The notes beneath the pieces are model-generated. The model did not search any database. It saw only the letters and a program-made list of their open reading frames with translations, and was not told where the DNA came from. From Closterium sp. Naga37s-1 (Eukaryota; Streptophyta; Zygnematophyceae; Desmidiales; Closteriaceae), in NCBI GenBank assembly GCA_947471745.1, contig CANJKZ010000084.1:3662001-3726000 (forward strand): DNA of 64,000 nt. Direction: 5' to 3'. The translations under genes were made by a program, and so were the position numbers. Below are positions 1 to 8,900 of the stretch, one piece after another (the first letter of the stretch is position 1; each line of letters opens with the position of its first letter).

Positions 1-523
1 GCAGAGCACAGCAAAGCACAGAAAAGCATTGTCTTTGCCTGCCTGCACCTCACAATGACATGCACAGAATGGGTAATAGCGTGACAGCAAAAAAAGCATC
101 AGAGAGCGTGTTCTCAAGCACAAACCATGGAAGCGTACAGAGTGCAGACAGCAGGTGTGACTGTGAAGCATTGATAGCAGGCTGCCTATATATGGGATGG
201 GAGTACATGAGCAATGAGTCAGGTCTAGAGGAAACAAGCAGGGTGGTAGCCAGCAGCAATAATTGCAGGGCGCAGCGAGAGGCAGGGAGAGGCAGAGAGA
301 GGCAGGGAGAGGCAGGGAGAGGCAGGGAGAGGCAGGGAGTCAGCCATGTATAAGTGCACCCAAAGAGTCTGCCAGGTGTCGGTTCATCACCGCGAGGGTG
401 AGTAAATCAGAAGGTGACCCTCGAGGAAACAAGCGGGGTGGTAGCCAGCAGCAATAATGCCGCGACCCGACTGTGACACATATCAAGACAAGACAAACAA
501 ACTTGGAAATCACAACCAGCTAC
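1..523. other. Intron 3' of SNF5 exon e, purine-rich repeats
   Basis: No coding exon seen. The first 40 bases are CAGAGCA/CAAAGCA-like repeats. Positions 270-340 hold a tandem array of the decamer gaggcaggga and its variants. A block near 232-266 (gaaacaagcagggtggtagc) is repeated near 424-456. The missing SNF5 exons should lie further left. Confidence 0.55.
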
Positions 524-613
524 CTGTGCTTGTGGGTCGGCATCAGTAATCCCAAGATCAGAGCACAGGCCGGCAGCATAGGCCTCGGGATCCGCGTATG
601 GGTTGTTCAGATC
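524..613 (-). CDS. BSH: SNF5 exon e (middle of SNF5 repeat 2)
   Basis: 90 nt, acceptor TGGCAG, donor GTAGCTGG, phase 0. It reads DLNNPYADPEAYAAGLCSDL and then GITDADPQAQ. It corresponds to DLNNFESDPEEFARTLCKDL in Arabidopsis BSH. The next exon is not visible within positions 1-523. Confidence 0.87.
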
Positions 614-3023
614 CTGCCACGGGGTGAGATGGGAGGAAGGGAATGATCAGGACAAGGGGTTTTCAGATGTCTAGGCAACCAGCAATCCCAATATCAGATC
701 AGAGGGCAGCACCATAGGCCTTGGGATCTGCGTATGGATTTTTCAGATCCTGCCATGGGTTGAGATGTGAGGATGGAAAGAGGTGGGTTGAAGAGTTGCA
801 TGTTACAATGAAAGCTGATAATTAAACGAATGAATTTGTAACCATCAACAAAAAGTGACGCATAAGATAAGCGGCCTCTACTATGGGAATGACTCCATGT
901 ATCAACCTTTCACGAGAACATTTAGGGCAAGAAAATAAAAACATGTCCACAAAGAGTGGCTTACCCACAGGAACTGGTCTCGGATAATGCATGTGGCTGT
1001 GCACACATCCAGCTGTGTGGGGGAGAAGAGGACATGTAGAGGGATGGATGGATAGTAAGAAAACAAAAATCGAAGGTGAGGTGAAAGTGATAACAAGACT
1101 TATGCAGTGCTGGCATGAACACAACGCAAAGTCTATATTCTGGAACTACGATTGCCACACTTGACCAGTCTCACCTTCAGCTGGTGCTCTTTTCCCTTCA
1201 ATAGAAGCACTCTCACATTCACAATAAGCAAACAAGAAAGTGCTATCATCAAAGCTTCCAATTTAATTACACTATCAGCGTCGTCTTCCCTTCGCCAAGC
1301 ATGCATTCGCTCTTTAGACAAGTATGTGCCTTGTATCAATCTCACTATAAGCACACTCGCTACAGGGAGTGTCTCTCACCTTCACCAGGTGCACGTTCTC
1401 CTCACTGGCTCCAAGCACTGCTGCCAGGTCCCAATGTGCAGCAGGGGTGATAAGTAAGGACCTTTTTCCACTTTCAGTTCACTATAAGCACACTCGCTAC
1501 AGGGACTCTCTCTCTCTCACCTTCACCAGGTGCACGTTCTCCTCACTGGCTCCAAGCACTGCTGCCAGGTCCTGCACATGTAGTGATCGAAATTCAGCCA
1601 CCTGGGCCTGCATGGTGAATGGGATGGGGAGTGTGGGAGTTAAGGGGGGAGGGGAAGGGGGCAGGGGAAGGAGCGGCAGGGAGAGGGTGGGGTGGGAAGG
1701 GGGGAGAAGGGAAGTGGGGAGAGGGAAAATGAGGGTAGGCGTGAGGTGGGAGGAGAGGGGAGGGAAAAGAGAGGTGCTTGGGCCAAGGCATGCCGTGTCC
1801 GGAGTTCAGCCAGCTGGGCATGCGATCTTCAGACATAATTCTCAGGGAGCTGCAGTAGTGAAGCTAGGCTTAAAGCATGCAGTGTCCGGACTTCAGTTAA
1901 GTGGGCATGCATGCGTGCAGGGGATGGGGGGGGAGGGGGAGGGTGGGGGTTGTGGGAAGGGAGGGAGTGAGGAGGTGGGGGATTGAGTGAAGGCGAGGCG
2001 AACAAGTGCAAGAACCACTCCCCCCTCCCCCTTCCCATCTCTCATCTCTTCCCCCCTTCCTCATCTCCCTCACCTCTGTCCCCCACCCTCCTCTCCCCTC
2101 CCCTCCCCTCCCCTCCGTCCCTCCTCCCTCCTCCTCCCCCCTCCTCCCCCCTATTTCCTTCCATCCCCCAATCCGCACACCTGAATGGCCTGTGTGATGT
2201 GCGGCAGGAAGTAGGGAGGAAGCTTCGTGTCCCTCACCAGGCCCTCTGCAAAGGCCGCTATCTCCCCATCCGGCTCTGCGGCAGGGGGAATGGATGGGAC
2301 GGGGGGGGAGAGGATGGGGGAAGGGAGAGGATAGGGGGAGGGGATGGATGGGGGGACAGGGATAGGATGGAGGGAGGGGAAGTCAAGGGAGGGGAATGAA
2401 GCTAAGGCCCTCACCATCCCCTCTGCAAAGCAAAGGCCGCTATCTCCCTATCCGGCCTTGCGGCAAGGGGAATGATGGGATGGGGGGGAAGAGGATGGGG
2501 GAAGCCGAGAGGATGGGAGGAGGGCAGGAGGGGGGGGGGGGGGGGGGGGGGGGGAGATGGGGGCGAGCGGGCATAGGGAAAGTATGGGGAGGTCATTGAA
2601 GGAAGGGGGAGCAAGGGGAGGGGGGGAAGTCAAGGGGAACGGGGGGATGCCATGTGGAGAAAGAGAAGTGAACAGGAGGTAATCCAAAACAGGTGGAGGG
2701 AATGAACAAGAAACGGACAGGAGGAAGAAAGGCCGAGGGAGGAGGGAGCGAAGGGAAGCGATTGAAAAAGAGGGGACGAATGGGGAAAGAAGGGTGCGCA
2801 AGAGGACAGGCTTTAGCGGGGTGGGGGGTCAGGTGGGGTTTGGGGTGGGGTGAAGGGGGAAGAATGAGGAGTCGGGAAAAGTGAGCGGATGTAAAAGAAT
2901 GGCATGGGGTCACAACAAGTAAGAGCCGCGTTACCGTTGCTGTTCCAGCAGAAAGCGTCCTGCAGCCGTTGATCTCCGATCTCAAGGTCCAATCGGACGG
3001 GCACGAGCGGATCATCCACTAGC
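524..3023 (-). CDS. BSH: SNF5/INI1 (BSH) subunit of SWI/SNF, partial spliced gene
   Basis: Five exons read right to left: 2935-3023, 2181-2275, 1521-1607, 965-1012 and 524-613. Each is bounded by AG and GT on the minus strand and the reading phases agree across every junction. The peptide follows the two-repeat SNF5 domain. Repeat 1 has LVPVRLDLEIGDQ, DAFCWNSNEPDGE and LPPYFLPHITQAIQ; repeat 2 has LDVCTATCIIRDQFLW and DLNNPYADPEAYAAGLCSDL. This matches Arabidopsis BSH (LVPIRLD, DAFTWNP, IKDQFLWDLNN) as I remember it. Known role of the family: core subunit of the SWI/SNF nucleosome-remodelling complex in the nucleus, contacting the histone octamer surface. The N-terminal exon was not found between 3024 and 4109, and the C-terminal exons lie beyond the left edge. 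The retroelement nest therefore sits 5' of these exons, in an upstream intron or the promoter region (inference). Three introns hold decayed partial copies of neighbouring exons. Confidence 0.87.
660..775 (-). pseudogene. Decayed duplicate of SNF5 exon e
   Basis: A second, diverged copy of exon e with its acceptor region, lying 5' of the real exon within the same intron. It opens with the same GATCTGAA...ATCC start and reads DLKNPYADPKAYGAAL before an in-frame stop. It cannot replace exon e. The real copy at 524-613 keeps an open frame and a donor site. A local tandem duplication followed by decay is the simplest explanation. Confidence 0.75.
965..1012 (-). CDS. BSH: SNF5 exon d (start of SNF5 repeat 2)
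   Basis: A 48-nt mini-exon, acceptor CACACAG, donor GTAAGCC, phase 0 at both ends. It encodes LDVCTATCIIRDQFLW, equivalent to LDLRVNHTLIKDQFLW in plant BSH. The DQF.W core of repeat 2 is intact. Confidence 0.87.
1342..1431 (-). pseudogene. Partial duplicate of SNF5 exon c and its donor
   Basis: This segment repeats 1479-1572 almost exactly, covering the 3' half of exon c (DLAAVLGASEENVHLVK), the GTGAGAG donor and about 40 bases of following intron. It has no matching acceptor, because the sequence upstream of the shared block differs. Similarity to the real copy is high, so this duplication looks recent. Confidence 0.77.
1521..1607 (-). CDS. BSH: SNF5 exon c (link between SNF5 repeats)
   Basis: 87 nt, phase 0 at both ends, acceptor CATGCAG, donor GTGAGAG. 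It reads AQVAEFRSLHVQDLAAVL and then GASEENVHLVK. The AEFRSL part corresponds to SDFRAYE in plant BSH. This linker region varies in the family, so confidence rests mainly on the phase and the flanking exons. Confidence 0.8.
1620..2160. repeat. Polypurine/polypyrimidine intron tract
   Basis: This intron between SNF5 exons b and c is almost wholly strand-asymmetric: G/A-rich at 1620-1780 and 1919-1980, then C/T-rich at 2020-2165. It contains short near-tandem GGGGAGAGG-type units. Long reading frames here are by-products of the composition. No exon is visible. Confidence 0.65.
2181..2275 (-). CDS. BSH: SNF5 exon b (end of SNF5 repeat 1)
   Basis: 95 nt. The acceptor GCCGCAG ends at 2276 and the donor GTGTGC starts at 2180. 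The first two bases complete a Glu codon split from exon a. It reads EPDGEIAAFAEGLVRDTKL and then PPYFLPHITQAIQ, matching the family's ...FAKRTVKDLKLP...ITQIAQSIQ segment, and ends in phase 0. Confidence 0.87.
2285..2930. repeat. G-rich intron with a 25-base G run
   Basis: The intron between SNF5 exons a and b. It is GGGGGA/GGATGG-rich, with an uninterrupted run of about 25 G at 2530-2554 and the decayed exon b copy at 2404-2470. It has strong G-quadruplex potential on the plus strand, which is the non-template (coding-like) strand's opposite for SNF5, so a nascent SNF5 transcript would be C-rich here. Confidence 0.6.
2404..2470 (-). pseudogene. Decayed duplicate of the 5' part of SNF5 exon b
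   Basis: A partial copy of the exon b acceptor and first codons (EIAAFA segment recognisable), lying 5' of the real exon b. The acceptor AG is altered, and the copy loses similarity after about 60 bases. It is probably not spliced in. Confidence 0.7.
2935..3023 (-). CDS. BSH: SNF5 exon a (start of SNF5 repeat 1)
   Basis: 89 nt. The acceptor CTGCAG ends at 3024 and the donor GTAACG starts at 2934. It encodes LVDDPLVPVRLDLEIGDQ and then LQDAFCWNSN, ending with one base of the next codon. This is the conserved VPIRLD...W core of SNF5 repeat 1. Confidence 0.87.
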
Positions 3024-4109
3024 CTGCAGGGACGAACGGCGAGGAGCGGAGCAGAGAACAGAGCAGGGCACGGCAAGGAAGAGCAGAGCAGAGCAGAGCA
3101 GAGCAGGGCAGGGCAGATTAGAGTAGAGCAGCGGTGAATGGTGTGTAGGGGCGAGTTTTGCAGCGTCGACGCGCCTCAAAATTGCAGGCGGCAGGGATGG
3201 ATGGTGCGGAGGAGACAAAAACAGTGCTTCTTGCTTAGATATGCGACGTGAGACGGAGCTTGATGCTCTAAATGTGATTATAAGTACAAGGCATATCTAA
3301 GCATAGCCTCTAAATGGCTTGGCAGGGGTGGATGTGATGTGCGCATCTAACCATGCGGCGTTGGGAGGTAAAACGATGGGACGACTGGGGGGAACGAAGG
3401 GGGAGTTGAAGGGAGCAACGGCGCGCAAGGAGCCATGGAAATCTCGTCAAAGCTCTTTCGGAACCAGGTGACTCTTGGGTCGACTCAAAAGTCACCTCGC
3501 AACGGCGCGCAAGGAGCCATGGAAATCCCACCACTCGTTCCAAACGCATTCCTTCGAAACTCGTTTGGAACCAGAAGAGAAGCCACAATATACAAGGCTT
3601 TAAAAAACTTGAGCTTGACAACCCACCACTGTATACGGGGGATTTATGCCAACCCTAGTCGGACTGTCGCGCCCTACCGCATGGATGATGCGTGGCTGTC
3701 GCGACTGCCGCCACGTGGATCGCTGTTGGGTGCGCCGCCCGGGCCTCGTGGTTCGCCGTTGCGTGTGGCGGGCCGGGCCGTCACTGGTAATATGCAATTA
3801 TCACTGCCTTTTAGAATTCTCGAAAACGATTCGTCGTTAGGTGCGCAGCGGCTTTCACGGCGAGACGCGTTGCTACAAGAGCGAATTCCTCAGCTGTTTT
3901 ACATTTCGCGCGAGACGTGGTAAAAGCGTGAAGAAAGAAATGGAAGTGAGGAGCCAAGGGGGCGGGAAGACAGAAAGGGCAAACCTTATCGCCAAATTAC
4001 TTTAGGGCGTGTAACAATTATACTTACAGGCAAATTTCTGACTGTCCTATTTTCAGTTTCAAGATTTCGAAGTACTGTAGCGTCGTTACAGAATTCACAA
4101 CGTCGTTAC
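3024..4109. other. Region 5' of SNF5 exon a; no recognised exon
   Basis: It holds a CAGAG/CAGGG microsatellite (about 3060-3120), a 29-bp direct repeat at 3415-3443 and 3499-3527 centred on ggagccatggaaatc, an imperfect hairpin between those copies (ggtgactcttg / caaaagtcacc), and a GC-rich stretch at 3650-3780. A plus-strand 162-codon frame at 3435-3923 resembles nothing I know. The SNF5 start exon or promoter could be here, but I cannot place it. Confidence 0.45.
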
Positions 4110-4451
4110 TGTTAGAATTTAAACTGCCTGAATAGGATCGTAGTCTTAGGATGGTAGCTTCCTGTCGTAGCGGAAGACTTATATGAGTGACTTGTAACAG
4201 GATCAATGTCTCTGAAATCAAGTATATTATAAAATGACAAACATACAAAATATATAGCTAGTAAAGTACCTGTTCGCCTACTGTATTGTGCTATTCCTAT
4301 ACTGAAACGGTACGTAACTATTCGCGAAGTCTATAGCTACGTGCTGACGTCATCCTAGGTCGCGTAGCGCTTTGCTGACGTCAGCCTATCGGTACTTTAC
4401 TGTACTACACGAATTTCCTTGAAGTGCTTAAGTCTCGATACTATCTCAACA
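4110..4451 (-). repeat. RLC-A 3' LTR
   Basis: 342 bp, starting tgttagaattt and ending ctcaaca, followed at once by the purine-tract complement ctccccttcacttc. It contains a pair of tgctgacgtca motifs (CRE-like TGACGTCA cores) near 4350 and 4374, plausible enhancer sites for the element's transcription. Confidence 0.9.
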
Positions 4452-4478
4452 CTCCCCTTCACTTCTAGGAGTTCGGTG

Positions 4479-4688
4479 TGTTAGAATATATCTGTAACTG
4501 CCTGTAGCTGTAGTTAGTGTAGTTATTATAAACTGTTGGTGGTGCACCTTCTTTGCATGCTTTGTTTACTACTTGTACCTCGCTCAATAGTGAATTCTTC
4601 CTCTTTGGCTAAACTCTCTCGACATATGTCTCTCTCAAGTCTCCTCCTACCCCAAACCCTAGTGTTCACTTAATCTACTATTCTAACA
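4479..4688 (+). repeat. Element B 5' LTR
   Basis: 210 bp, tgttagaatat...tattctaaca. By eye I see no difference from the 3' copy at 5733-5942. Confidence 0.92.
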
Positions 4689-5362
4689 TGGTATCAGAGC
4701 TAGGTCGTCCTAAGACCTATTTTTTTTCCCCCATGGGCCCACCACGTATCCCCCCGCTCATGGCGCTCGTCACGCCCCCCGTCGCGGCCGTAGTTACGAC
4801 GGTTGCAACGGTCGCGACCATCAAAACGGTCTCAAAGCTAGCTGCGCGACGGCGTCAGATGCGGTCTCGTTTCGTCTCCCCGTCGCGCCCGTTGCGCCCT
4901 GCTCGTCGCGCGCATCGCCTGCCCCGCCCCGTTCTGTCACGAACACAGCAGCAGCCGCGCGCAGCTGCGTACGGCCGCGCATTGCTGCGCGCAGCTTCGT
5001 ACGACCGTGTGCACCCGCGCACGGTCGTGTGCGCCAGCACCAGCGCCCGTCGCCAGCACCTGCGCGAGCGCCAGCGACGACGCCAGCGCCAGCAGCAGCT
5101 AACGGCGCCCCACTCTTCCCTTCCGCAGCTTCCGCCGTGGGGGGGGGGGGGATGTGGGGGTGGCGGGTGTGAGTTGCCTGCAGCCCGTCCTTCCCCTCCC
5201 TTCAGCGGGGCCCGCCGTGAGGGGGGGAAGAGGTTGCGGGGGGAGGGTGAGGGGAATGGGGGAGATTGTGAGGGAGTGGAGAGAGAGATTCTGCCAAGCC
5301 AGCAGCCGCCCCTCCTCCTCTCTCTCTCACTGCCGCGTGTGCTGCCGTGGGGGGGAGGGTGA
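4688..5362 (+). CDS. Element B internal open frame, unknown and doubtful
   Basis: 224 codons whose ATG overlaps the LTR/primer-site junction (acATGGTATC). The product is Ala/Arg/Pro-rich and low-complexity and resembles no Gag, protease or capsid that I know. Because the ATG falls inside the primer-binding site and the composition is repeat-driven, this may be incidental. The underlying DNA holds G-runs and a gtggcgggtgtg module also found in element M. Confidence 0.25.
   Translation: MVSELGRPKTYFFSPMGPPRIPPLMALVTPPVAAVVTTVATVATIKTVSKLAARRRQMRSRFVSPSRPLRPARRAHRLPRPVLSRTQQQPRAAAYGRALLRAASYDRVHPRTVVCASTSARRQHLRERQRRRQRQQQLTAPHSSLPQLPPWGGGGCGGGGCELPAARPSPPFSGARREGGKRLRGEGEGNGGDCEGVEREILPSQQPPLLLSLSLPRVLPWGGG
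4701..4743 (+). promoter_or_regulatory. Leader hairpin and GGGCCCACC motif, element B
   Basis: Hairpin taggtc-gtcctaa-gaccta at 4701-4719, T-run, then gggcccacc at 4735-4743, 46 bases after the primer site starts. Confidence 0.8.
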
Positions 5363-5732
5363 GACGGTAGCGGAAGTCAGCTAGGCATCTGCAGCTGCCG
5401 CCCGCTGCTACCGTGGCACCTTCTGCTGCCGCCCCTGCCTCCACCTGCTGTTTCTTCTGCTGTCTTCTGCTGTTGAGCGGCAGGTGCTGCCGTTGAGCCC
5501 TGCTGTGCCGCCGCACGGTGCCGCCGCACGCACACGCTTTCCAGGCGACCTGCCGCCACATGCACCTTTGTCTGTTGCTTCTACCTTGGCTGAGGGGTTG
5601 GTGTAGCTGAATCTGCCACCACTGCACCGGTTGCCACTGGTCTTGCCTGCTGATGCTGTTTCCTCTGTTCGTGGTGTACCCATGCAGGATGTGTTGCTGC
5701 ACAAACTCCTGCTGCAGGCAGTTATGGGGGAG

Positions 5733-5942
5733 TGTTAGAATATATCTGTAACTGCCTGTAGCTGTAGTTAGTGTAGTTATTATAAACTGTTGGTGGTGCA
5801 CCTTCTTTGCATGCTTTGTTTACTACTTGTACCTCGCTCAATAGTGAATTCTTCCTCTTTGGCTAAACTCTCTCGACATATGTCTCTCTCAAGTCTCCTC
5901 CTACCCCAAACCCTAGTGTTCACTTAATCTACTATTCTAACA
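5733..5942 (+). repeat. Element B 3' LTR
   Basis: 210-bp partner of 4479-4688, preceded by the purine tract gttatgggggag and followed by the target duplication cggtg. Confidence 0.92.
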
Positions 5943-5952
5943 CGGTGTAGTT

Positions 5953-8900
5953 TTAAGCGGTTGTCTCAGAAACGCCGCTGAGCTGATTGCAGTGGTGGAA
6001 CTTCTGCCGTGTCAGCTTCTTGGTAAGTGAATCAGCTGCCATGTCGTTAGTGGAGCAGTAGACAAGACGCATCCTCCCTTTGTCGATCGCGTCTTTGACG
6101 AAAAAGTAACGTAGTGAGATGTGTTTCGTGCGATTGACGAAGCCGGGTTTGTTGGCGATGGTAATCGCACTTTGGTTGTCGCACTGCAACGTAAACTGAT
6201 TCGGCGTGACGAACTTCGCTTCGTCGAGCAGTTCCTGTAAGTATAGTCCTTCTCGAGTTGCAGCACACGCGGCAATGAATTCTGCTTCATCCGAGGAAAG
6301 TGACACCAGTTCCTGTTTCGATGAGTTCCATGAGATTGGACAAATGGGCTCGAGACGAAAAATGTAGCCTATTCGTGACCGGCGATCTGACGTGTCACCA
6401 GCGTGGTCTGCGTCTGAGGTACATTTTGTCGGTCGGTTTTCCTGTGTTGAAAATCAGCCCGACTGTTGGTGTTGCAACAAAATAGTGTAGAGCGCGCTGA
6501 AGATCGAGATGATGTTCTTCTTTAGGGCAGCGTAAAAACTGTGCGAGATAACTTGCGACGTACGCAAGGTCGGGACGACACGTGACTGCTGCGAAGAGAA
6601 GGCACCCGAGTTGCTGCTGGTACAGTTGTAAACCAGCTGCCGAAAGTTTGGTGTCGTTGAAAATGTACCCAGTGGGTGTAGATCGAAATGGTGTAACGAC
6701 GTAATTTGTAGGAATCATGAAACGCTTAGCGAGTGACTCAGCATACTTCGATGCTGTGAGGTGAATGGCAGAAGAAGTTCGCGAGATGTTTAACCCAAGA
6801 AACTGGGTTACTTCGGTAGAAACGGTTAAGTCAAGGGACTTCTTCAAATCTGCTTCGATGCGATCACCCAGAAAATCCGAAGAACTTACGTAGAGAATAT
6901 CATCAACGTAAGCCACGAGTAGCGCGTAGCTCCCCTTGTCGTCTAGCCGATACATTCCAGGATCATGTGGCAGTTGTCGGAACCCAACCTCTGTAAGTTT
7001 TCTGTTCAAATGCTGTTGCCACAGTCGCGGTGCTTGTTTGATGCCATACAATGATTTTTTGAGCTTGCAGACACTTGGCGGATTTGTCGGATATGTATGC
7101 GGATATTCGACGTAGATGTCGGCATCGACGTCAGCGTATAGAAACGCGTTGGAGACATCAATTTGTCGAAGCGGAAAATTCTTCGCAGCTGCTTCGCAGA
7201 TAACGAGACGAACACTTGTGTGTCGGCTGACCGGGGCGAAAGTTAGAGTGTAGTCAACCCCATGAGTTTGGTCAAAACCGCGAACAACCCACCTTGCCTT
7301 ATGTTTTTCATAAGAGCCGTCAGCTTTCGTCTTTACCCTAAAGACCCATTTTCCGGTAAGAATATTTTTATTTGTAGCCTTTTCGATGGGTATGAGATCC
7401 CAAGTCTCTCGTTTTTCCAGGGCAGCCAGTTCACGATCCATGGCTTCACGCCATTTTTCGCGATGTGGTCCTGAAAGGGCCTGTCGGGCAGTTTTCGGTT
7501 CTGCTTCTGAAGAATTATGCTGTACTGCTGCTGCGAGTCCCAGTATCTGAAGTCCAGTTTGATAATTAGGACTGTCGTCGGTCCGTCCTGCAAAATTGGA
7601 AGATTCACACTGTTCACCATTTGCCCCCCCAATTTCGTCAGGATCGACGCGGATGCTGCTGTCAGTTACAGCTGGCATGGGACGTCGTTGATCGTCCACC
7701 AGGTAAGTATGATGAACTTCACGAACATCGTCGGGATGAGCGTCAACGAGTGGAATGAATTCCGGAAATCCGGATGACGTGGTTGGTGTAGGTGGATCAG
7801 GGGCGGCTTCACGTGCACCGTCAATGTCAGGTTCTTCGTTGGCAGCAAGTTCGGCATCAGCGCTGGCGAATGAACGATTACCGTGGAAAAGTGTAGCAGG
7901 GTCACGCTGCGTGGCGAGGTACTGTTCGAAGACAGGAAGGGTCAGATTTTCGTAGAAAATACAGTCGCGGGCAGGAATTAAAAGTCGGCTGCGATAATCC
8001 ATAATACGCCAGGCAGAAAACTGCTTCTCAAGGCCGAGATGAAGACCCCACTTAGCACGTTGATCGAACTTTCCGAGCGGAGCGGTGGGAGGACGATATT
8101 GCACAACACACCCAAAAACTCGAAGAAGTTTCGTAGTGCCCAATTTTCTTGTCCACAACAAGTGAGGTGATGCGTTGTTTGGTAAAGCCGATGAAGACAG
8201 GAGATTGTGTAACAGCGTTGCGTGGTCCATCGCGAAGGGCCAGTAGAGTGGGCCGAGTTGAGACTGTGCGAGTAGTGCTCGCATCTTTTCTTGCAAAGTA
8301 CGATTTAGGCGTTCAGCTACACCGCTCTGCTGGTGAGCGTGAGGAAGTGAGAACAGGCGCCGTATGCCTCGTTCTTGCAGGTATGCTGTAAACTCGAGGC
8401 TGCGATATTCCCCAGCTCCGTCACACTGGAAGCTTTTGAGTTTTGTGTCTGACTCGCGTTCTGCGAGAGGCAGCCATGTCCGAAAAGCTGTGAAAGCAAG
8501 AAAACGGTTAGTCATGTTACCAGTCCAGACGTATCGAGTAGAAGCTTCAGTGAACGTGATAACATATTTCTCGCCGTTGAACCCTTCCGCAGGTAAGTTT
8601 AGAATATCGCTGTAAACTTTTTCCATCAATCGATAATCCTCAGCGCCAGGAAAATGAGTCGGGTACGGTTCGTGCGGTAGATTTGCTGCTGGGCAGATCA
8701 TGCAGGGTGACGGACGATTAACTGGTTTCATCTCGATGCCGCCAGGTAAGAGAAGAGAATTCTTGTCGAGAACAGCTGCTTTGATTGTGTTGTTGAGCGT
8801 AGACTGCGACGGATGACCAAGACGCTTATGCCAGGTTTCTGCAGTTGCTTTGTGTCCCTGTGCGCGCAGATAATAATCGGCGTTAGCGAAGAAAGATAAC

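Larger units (their letters stand above)
4479..5942 (+). mobile_element. Element B: small non-autonomous LTR retroelement
   Basis: 1,464 bp, with LTRs of 210 bp at 4479-4688 and 5733-5942 that look identical. The LTR ends are a 9-bp inverted repeat (tgttagaat/attctaaca). Target duplication cggtg at 4474-4478 and 5943-5947. The primer site tggtatcagagc (4689-4700) matches the initiator-Met tRNA 3' end, and a purine tract (tatgggggag) precedes the 3' LTR. The 1,044-bp interior has no Gag or Pol similarity, so it must use proteins of another element. It lies in the 3' untranslated region of RLC-A, in opposite orientation. It looks structurally whole and very young. Confidence 0.92.

Noticed and set aside
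1342-1431. Alternative SNF5 exon
   Set aside because: It has a donor but no acceptor, and repeats only the 3' half of exon c.
3435-3923. 162-codon plus-strand frame as a host gene
   Set aside because: No similarity recognised, it spans a 29-bp direct repeat, and no splice or promoter evidence supports it.
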